From: Pseudomonas sp. UBA1879
GTDB lineage: Bacteria > Pseudomonadota > Gammaproteobacteria > Pseudomonadales > Pseudomonadaceae
Length of the DNA: 64,000 nt
Assembly (NCBI RefSeq): GCF_002338065.1
Contig: NZ_DDHJ01000018.1
Location: 487,124 to 551,123 of the forward strand
Reading direction: 5' to 3'
Part shown: positions 36,493 to 44,800 of the stretch, piece after piece
How positions within the stretch are numbered: position 1 is the first letter of the stretch
How the letters are laid out: every line of letters begins with the position of its first letter
The notes under the pieces: model-generated
What the model saw: the letters and a program-made list of their open reading frames with translations, nothing else
Told to the model about the DNA's origin: nothing
The model's database searches: none
Program-made: the position numbers and the translations under genes

Positions 36493-38499
36493 ATGCCCTT
36501 GATTCCCACCCGTATTGCCGGACGAATGACCCTGGGAATCCTGACATTGCTGGTCCTCACCGCTGTAGCGATTTTCGCGGTCATGACTCTCGGCGGCAAA
36601 CCGCAGTTGGTGGCCGCCGGAACTGAGTCGGCCGAGCAATCAGCCAGCGCCATTACCCGCCAGCTGGCCTTGCCCTTGAGCCGTATTGAAGGCACAGCCG
36701 CTGCGATGGCGATGCTGGCCGAAACGCTGCCCCACGATGAAGCCCTGTTCATGAGCAACTTTCCCGGCCTGATCGACAGCCAGGGTGACGCCGCCATCGC
36801 CGGTGGCGGCCTGTGGCCTGAGCCCAACGCCTTTGCGCCGGGCACCGAGCGTCGCAGTTTCTTCTGGGCACGGAACGCCAGCAACAAGCTGGACTTTTCG
36901 GACGAATACAACCAGGCCGCGACGCCGCCGTACCGGGCCGAGTCCTGGTACACCGGGGCCAGGTCCGCGCCGGCCGGGCGGTGCGTCTGGTCCGATGCCT
37001 ATCAGGACCCGGTCAGCGGCGTGGCCATGACCACCTGCAGCGTGCCTTACCGGGCGCAAGGTGCGTTCGCCGGTGTCGCGACCATCGACCTGAAACTCGA
37101 CGGTCTGGCAGCCTTCCTCAAAGACAAAGGCGGTGTCACCGACGGCTATGCGTTTGCGGTCGACCCTTCCGGCAACCTGCTGTATTTCCCCGACGCCAAA
37201 GGCAGCAAGGGGCTGTTGACCATCACCGGCTTGAGCCAGGAGCAGCCTTGGCTGAAACCTGTGACGGATCAGCTCGCCAGCAACACCTCGGCACTCTCGA
37301 CCCTAAGGCTTGAACACGATGGCCGACTCAACGGCCCGGCCTACGTCACGCTGGCGACCATGACCGGCACCGGCTGGCGCATCGGGCTGGTGACCCCTGA
37401 AGCACGGGTGGTCGGCCTGGCCAACCGCCTGACCGGGCAAATCCTGCTGTTCCTGCTGCCGCTGTTGGGCGTTTTGCTGGGCCTGGCATGGCTGGCGGGC
37501 AAGCGCCTGCTGACGCAACTGGAGGAAACCACCGCACAGATCGCAAGCCTGGGGCAGGGCGGGCACACCGATACGCAGCTGGCCATCGTGCGCGCCGACG
37601 AACTCGGCGCGTTGCGTGAGTCGGTCAACCGTTACGCCGGTTCACTGCGGGACATGCTGCACCGCATTGCCGAAGAGTCGGTGTCGCTGGAGCGCCAGGC
37701 GAACGATCTGGCCCAGCTGTCCCACGGCTTGGCCGAACGCGCCGAAGCCCAGCGCCAGGACAACACCCTGCTGGCCACCGCCATCACCGAGATGTCGGCC
37801 AGCGCCAACGAAGTCGCCCACAACACCACGGACTGCTCCGACACCGCCCGACGCTCGCTGGGCGAGGCGCAGAAGAGTCAGGATCAGGTCAACAGCAACA
37901 GCCAGTTCATCGAAGCGCTGGCAACGGACATTTCCGGCGCTGCAGGGGCCATCACCCAGCTGGGCGACGACATCGAGCGCGTGGGCAGCGTACTCGAGGT
38001 GATCAAGTCGATTTCCCAGCAGACCAACCTGTTGGCCCTCAACGCCGCCATCGAAGCGGCGCGCGCGGGTGAGCAAGGGCGCGGCTTTGCGGTCGTGGCC
38101 GACGAGGTACGCACTCTCGCGGGCAGAACCCAGTCCTCGGCCAACGAGATTCAGGACATGATTTCGCAGCTGCGTCAGGCGTCCAGCTCGGCGGTCTCGA
38201 CCATGCAGACCGGCGCCGAACGCACCCGCGAGTCCGTGCAACAGGCGGTCGCCGTGGCCGCAACCCTGGGCACCACGGTCTACAGCTTCGACGACATCGT
38301 CCAGCGCGCCCATCAGATTGCCGTGGCCGCACAAGAGCAGAGTCACGTCACCCACGAGATCAATGAACTGGCGGTACGCATCCACGCCTCCAGCGAACAG
38401 GGCGCACGGGATGCCAGCACCTTGCGTGAACTGGGCAAGGGTATGCAGTCCATTTCCACGCGTCTTGGCGCGTTGAGTCGGGCAGAGCGCCGGGGGTGA
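36493..38499 (+). CDS. Methyl-accepting chemotaxis protein, dCache type
   Basis: A 668-residue chemoreceptor. First membrane segment about residues 11-32, large periplasmic dCache-like domain (with [19 protein letters not shown] and [13 protein letters not shown]), second membrane segment [20 protein letters not shown] near 315, then a weak HAMP-like region and the signalling tip [16 protein letters not shown] with FAVVADEVR. The amino-acid motif seen in the other receptor is not evident here, so its ligand differs. Its place just after phnP makes a phosphonate- or phosphate-related signal possible, but that is inference only. TTAGACC with GGAG lies ahead of the ATG. Confidence 0.92.
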   Translation: MPLIPTRIAGRMTLGILTLLVLTAVAIFAVMTLGGKPQLVAAGTESAEQSASAITRQLALPLSRIEGTAAAMAMLAETLPHDEALFMSNFPGLIDSQGDAAIAGGGLWPEPNAFAPGTERRSFFWARNASNKLDFSDEYNQAATPPYRAESWYTGARSAPAGRCVWSDAYQDPVSGVAMTTCSVPYRAQGAFAGVATIDLKLDGLAAFLKDKGGVTDGYAFAVDPSGNLLYFPDAKGSKGLLTITGLSQEQPWLKPVTDQLASNTSALSTLRLEHDGRLNGPAYVTLATMTGTGWRIGLVTPEARVVGLANRLTGQILLFLLPLLGVLLGLAWLAGKRLLTQLEETTAQIASLGQGGHTDTQLAIVRADELGALRESVNRYAGSLRDMLHRIAEESVSLERQANDLAQLSHGLAERAEAQRQDNTLLATAITEMSASANEVAHNTTDCSDTARRSLGEAQKSQDQVNSNSQFIEALATDISGAAGAITQLGDDIERVGSVLEVIKSISQQTNLLALNAAIEAARAGEQGRGFAVVADEVRTLAGRTQSSANEIQDMISQLRQASSSAVSTMQTGAERTRESVQQAVAVAATLGTTVYSFDDIVQRAHQIAVAAQEQSHVTHEINELAVRIHASSEQGARDASTLRELGKGMQSISTRLGALSRAERRG

Positions 38500-38524
38500 T
38501 GCTCCTTCGGATTGAACCGACATC

Positions 38525-38610
38525 TGTGTAGCAGCACGGCTTGCCGGCGGCAGCTCATTCAAAACCGCCATCGCCGGCCAACGGAACGCCGCTTGGCCGG
38601 ATTGCTACAG
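38525..38610. repeat. REPIN-like inverted repeat pair
   Basis: TGTAGCAGCACGGCTTGCCG at the left is mirrored by CGGCCAACGG...CTTGGCCGGATTGCTACAG at the right, giving GTAGCA/TGCTAC ends and GGC-rich cores. It lies in the gene-free stretch 38500-38859 between the chemoreceptor and the Rhs gene; the remaining 250 bp there is AT-richer and shows no RNA gene or terminator. Confidence 0.5.
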
Positions 38611-38859
38611 AACCGCTTGTCACTTTGTTTGTGATTGTGCCCTTCGTCCATCATCGGCTGACTACACTTTTCAAACGAGGCCTATTTTCCGGCCCATACC
38701 TTTCAGTTTTGCCCGGTGCGTAACAGCAGCGTGCGCAATGTCTTCTGAAGATATCAAACCCATTTGAGTACGCAGTTCGTTCATTTTGACTGCGGATGTA
38801 CCTGCGTGCGCGATTAATGGACCTATTGGAAGGCTACAACGTTTCAGAGGACTGCCAGG

Positions 38860-41800
38860 ATGGCTTACACACAGCGCGACATTAGTAAGTATCTGAAAAG
38901 GGGCGAATCCATTATTTTGAATGGTATTCAATACGTTTATATTTATGCTGACCAGTATACTGTTAAAGTCTCCCCGTCGGGGCAGAGCGATTATGTCTAT
39001 TTCAACTATCGCGAGGTTAAATCGATTGTCGAAATCGATATAAGAAAAAGTGTAGAGTCCACGCTACTTAGCTTGCTTCTAGGCGCTGGAGGCGTTGAAA
39101 TTGCAAAGCCGGATAAAACATCGGTGGCAACTGACAATAGGCCGTTGCTGCTCGAAACATCGCAAGGAGAGTATTTTTTTGGGGAAGAGAAAGGGGTTGA
39201 TCACCGGATTAAAAAAGATTTCAGTGGCAGCTCGGCTTACTTTCTTTATTTGAGCCCGACCGAGTCAAGCCGCAAAGCTTACGATTCACTGTTGGCTCTG
39301 CTTCCACAGCTGGAAATTGTCCGTTACGTGAATAAGCGCGATAACGAAAAGGACAAAGACGCCAATGAATTCCTGCTGGATGAAGTCGAGCATCTGTACG
39401 ACCTGCAAGGCGTCGACCTCAACGATCTTGTCTCCGCCATCGATGCTGCAAAGTCGGCGGACCAGGTTGACGCCAAGCTCAAAGCTGAAGCCGAGGCCAG
39501 CCCTGAAGCCGTTGCAGGCTCTGCAGTCGACCGGCTAACAGTCCAACCTTTCGCCGTTCCCTACCTGATCACCACCCAACCCGACGGCTACCTGCCGGAC
39601 ATGACCGACTTCACACTGAAGCGTGAAGGAAGCGTCGACGACGGCTGGTATAGCACAGTGCCCATCAAGGGCGACCGATCGCTGAAGGCCGGGGAGACGC
39701 TGAGCGCGTTTCTGGTGAATCGTCGTGACGGCGAAATCAGCCGTGTCGACTGGTCTGCCCCGAAGGGAAAACTGGAACCGGAGAAATGGCCTGATGCGTT
39801 CGCTCGACACATAGCCAGCCAGGACGTGGCAATGACTGCCGGCATTTGGGACGAGAAGGATGCCTTTTCGACCGAAGTTGACCCGTGCGGCGCCACCAAC
39901 CCATTACGCCTCTGGAGCCATGCCAAATACCGCGCCTTCACCAACGCGCCCTTCGCTGCCAACCTGATTCAGGTGCTGGCGTGCAATGACGACTTCTCAT
40001 TGGCTGCCGGACAAACCCTCTGCCTGCAAGTGCGTGATCTGAAGACGCAGGCGCTGTTCGAGCAGCATTTCTTTCACATGGCCGACAAGTCCAAGGAAAG
40101 TTGGTCGAAACCGCTGTGCGAGCAGATCAATCGTGACAGTCGCCTGCTGCGGGCGGGTGTCCTGAACAATGACTGTCAGGTCGTACCTACTGACAGCGGC
40201 AACGCCTTCTGGGGGCCACAATGTGCAGAATTGAGCGTAACGCTGACACTGGCCAACTGGTGGAAAAGTCGCGAGGTGGACGGGACACAAGCGTTGCATG
40301 AAGGCGCCATGTTGCATGTCTGGGTCTTTGATGCGTTCTCCCACCGTCGGCTGGCTCAGCATACATGGACCCCGAGTGCCGTCCAGCGAGGCGATGGGAA
40401 GTGGCTCTCTTCGTGGGCCAACGCCCTGAATACCTCTGAAGTGTCGCCTTATCTGCGCGCCAGTATCGCGTCTCCCTCTGACAAGAACCTCGATATCCTG
40501 CAGACCGACAGCGTTGGGCTCTGGCACCGCGGTGATGGGCTGCGCATCTTCACCTCCCTGTCTGACACCGAGAGCGAATCGGTGGCAGGCACGCTCAAGT
40601 TGCCTCAAGGATCGGAGGCGACGGATGACTTGCAAGTGACCGTGCGCCATCCGTTCAGCGGGCAGGTGCTGCATCACGCGGTGTTCACGCCTAAGGCAAA
40701 CGGTGTCAGTGCGCCCGATCCAAAGTCCTGGCGGGCTGTGCTGATCGCCTTTCTCAAGGATCAGGCCTGGCCCGAGCTGCAGTTCGTCAACCCGACGCAG
40801 GACGACGCCGACGTCCGGATACCGCGCTTTTGCGAACTGCAGATCGAGATCGACCCCGTTGACGACGATGCTGTGCTTGCAGCCGTAGCAGCTGCCATAC
40901 CCAAGGTGACGACCGTCCCCGGGGTCGGTTCATTTGAGGTTATCGCTGGTGCTCATGTTGGCGAGCTGGCGTTTCGTTTGAGTCGCGCGGCATTTGACGA
41001 GGGACTTCGGGTCGCCGCTTGTGTGCCACTTGCGTCGGGTGAGGACGTGGCATGGCCGGTCTCAGTGACGGCCGACAAAGTCATCTGGGGGGCGCGTACC
41101 AGATCATGCACTTATAAAGTGACGCTGGATTGCCCAGAAAAACCCCTCAGTGAGCAGCAGAGGAAAGAGAAAAAACAAAAAGAGAACGCGCAAAAAGACA
41201 AGGCCGCAAAAGAGAAACAGATCATCGGCCATCTCGGCGTTTTCAGCGAAACGCAATTCTGGCAAGCATCGCAGAAGGTCGAGTACATCCCGCCTGACGA
41301 TCTGGCGTATTACGAACCGACAAGCCTGCTCTGCGAGGACTACGGCAACACCGAGCGCTCGGAAATCTTCGACACCCTCGGGCAGGGCGAAAGCGGCGTG
41401 GACCCGCGTACCGGCCTGTTCCACGCTCATTATCCGGTCGCGACGCTGCAAGGCCGCAACGGCCTCGGCCCGATCTGTGACCTGACGCTGCATTACTCGG
41501 CGTTGCGCGGCAACGAGGCGGGGCTTGGCGATGGCTGGGCCTGGCGTTTTTCCAGCCTGGATGTGCGTGACCGTTGCCTGACGCTGGCCAATGGCGTGCG
41601 AATCACCTTCACCTCTGATGAGTGGAAGGCCCTTGGCGACGGAAAACTGCGGAAGAAGAAACACTGCGCAGTACGATCCAACAAGGATTACAGCGAATTC
41701 ATCCTTGACCTGCCCAGTGGTCGCCGGGAGGTGCTGAGCACACCACAGACGATGCCCATCGAGGACATTGCCAAACTGGACGAAAAGTACATCCACCAGT

Positions 41801-44800
41801 GGTTCGCGCTGAGAATGATCAGTACCGACGAGCGTGATGAACTGATCAAACGACGCGCGGCTGCCCGCAATGAGTTGGAGCATAATGCCGCGTTTGTCGA
41901 CCACATCATCAAACTGCTCGAGGCCATCAAGGAAAAAAGCAAACCGAAATTTCCTTCAACCCCCAGTCACTGGACCCAATCGGCGCTGCTCATTGTTTCG
42001 CCTGCGGCCTATTACATCGGCGCCAAGCTCGATTACGACGAAGCCGTCAAGGCTTGGGAAAAGCACGGCAAAACCAAAGAGTTGGACGAGCGTATTGCTT
42101 ATTACAAACGGCCCTTCGTGCAGTTGTTGCCTTCCAGAATCGTCTCGCTGTATGGCGAAACCCTGGCGCTGGAGTGGAAGCGCCAGAAAGGGCAGTTTTT
42201 GCTGATGGGCATCAAGAGCGGGGATGAGGTGCTGTTCACCGCTGAATACCCGAGCGTTGCGCTCCATGAAGGGGATGCACAGGTCAACATGCAGGTCTGG
42301 CCGCAGACCGATGAGGGCTTCGAGGTCAAGCTGGAGCTGGAGGAGTGTCTGTTACGCACCCTCACACGCGCGCAGGTAAACCCAAAAGACAAAACAAAAA
42401 AGCAGATCGTCCAGCAGGTCACCTGTGGCTATGCCGACGACCCGACTCTGGACCGCGTACTGTGCCGGTTGACCGAGCTCGATGGTTCGGTCGAGTGCGT
42501 GCAGTACCGCCCAGGCGTTCGCCCGAAAAGCGGCAGGCCCCTTTGGCCTCAGGCTGTACTGCATGCGTTGATCCCCGGTGACGGGCAAGAGAACCAACTG
42601 ACGACTTACCGCTACACCGGTCGTCTGCTGGATACATCCGATGTGTTGTACATCGTTGAAGGTGAGCGCGGTGCCCACGGGGCTCGCGAGCACCACCTGC
42701 TGGTGTTCAGTCAGGACGAGCGGTCACAACGCCAGGAGCTGCTGGCGGGCGCGGCGTCAGTTGATAGCCAATGGCTGGAGTTCAAGGCACGGCTACCGGC
42801 CAAGGCTGAGACCAGCGAGGTGACGAAGGAAAAGGACAAGGATGGAAACCCCATCGTGAAGATCACCCCACGGCAACTGGCCCGCAGTGAAGTCCTTCGC
42901 TACACGGGTTTCGGGGATGATCTGGTCCAGGCCATTGACCAGATCAAACTGGTGGCCAAAGCGGATAAAGTGGTGGTGGCCTGGGGCGATGAACGGGTCC
43001 CGTATCACCGGGAGATTGTCGAACTGCTCTGGCGTCCCGGCCGGGGAAACCGGACACGCGTGATCCGCTCCATCAAGGCACTGCTGCAAGTCTGCCCGGC
43101 TTCGCAGCGTCCGACACAGGGCCAAAGCTATGACAGGCATGTCACGCTGGAGAATGACGACGGCCTGCCCATCGAACTGATCACGCTGGACGATGGCTTT
43201 CGGCGCAATGCCTATTACCCGGCGCAGGGTGGGGACAACATTGTCAGCGCCAAGGTGTTAAATGGTTTGGAGGGCGTATCCGGTGTGCCGCAACTGAGCT
43301 GTCCGAAGCTGCCTGATCATGTCGTGCCCCCACTGATGGCCGAGTATCAATATGACGTTTTCGGCCACTCGCTGGGGCTGAAGCTCTTTGGCTACCGCGC
43401 AGTAGAGCGTGATGGCAGGACATTGCTCGAGCTCGAGCGGCAGGTGGTGATTGAAGGGGTCGGGGTCAAGGGGCATTTCGACGGGCAGCTATCCAGCAGC
43501 ACTGAGTGGGAGAAGACCGCCGATGAGGTGCTCTGGCGTGAGCGCATCACCAGTGTCTCGCCCGCGGACCCCAAAGCGACGCCCAGCGGTGAGAGTAAGG
43601 TCAGGGAGTGGAGCATCAGCGATAGGCAGGTGGCGCATTTGGGCAAAGAAGCCTTCTGGCTTGAGACCATGCGTACGTGCGAAGACAACCCGAACAATTC
43701 ATTCATCGTGGTGCGTACGGTTTCGAAAACACAGGCGGGCAGCGAGCCGATCAGTACCGAGCATTGTTCCCGTTACAGCCAGCGTTGCCTGTCGCGCATT
43801 GAGGACGGCATCGAGACGACTTGGGGCTACGACGCTGTCGGGCGTGTGGTTGATGAGGCGCAGTATCGGCTCAAGCCCGGCAAGAAAAACCGGGGCGATG
43901 ACCAGAAAGCCGATAGGCGCACCCAGACTGAATATTCCGAGAATGGAAAGCTGGTGACTCAACGTTACGACAATGGTGACAAGACCCTTGCTTATCTGGA
44001 TGGCTTGCAGCGCACCTGGCGCAGTGAGTGGCGCAGGGATGGCTCCAAGGTTTATTTGCCGTTGTATGAATGTGCGCTACTGGGGCTGGATGAGTCGCAG
44101 GTGCTGGGGAGTTTAGAGTGGGATTATTTGCCGGGTGGGCAGGTAGTTATCAAGCGAGATCAGGTGCAGTTGCAGGAGGGGAGGCAGCCTTGGGTGGCGG
44201 CGCAGAAACTTCCAGAGACCGAAAAATCCGGCGACGAGAGTCGTATTTTGAAAAATAGGTCTGAACAAAGTTTCGAAATTTCATACAGGGGTATTAGTAA
44301 AGCTCACAACGACTTCGCCGCAAAGTTGTTGTCCAGGTTCGAATATATAGCTCAGCTTAAAGGAGGGGGGGATTCCGAGAGGGAGTTGCCAAACGGTTTG
44401 ATCAGAGGTGTAAACAAGAGGGTAGCGAAAGAGAAAAGGTTAGCGCGTTTGATTAATGGTGTTGTCGTGCATGTAGTTCAGGTTTTTGAGATTGGCGTCA
44501 TAAATATAGTAAAGCTTTTGAAGTTTGCTCAAGGTTTGGCTGGATATAAAGGTAGCGTAGGCATCCCTTCTAATATTACTCAGTCCGGCAGTGAACCGTA
44601 CTACGTACTTAGGAATGGGCGTTTGCGGCTAGAGAAGATATGGGTTAGGAAGGATGAACTGGATGCTGCGCCTGATATGGAAAATCTAGAGCCATGGCAA
44701 TTTGAGGCATTTATTGATCACGATTCGGCTCCAAAAACGCGTGCGAGCTTTACGTGGTTTCGTTTAGACCAAGCCTGTACTTCAAAAGTTGTTTCCAGCA

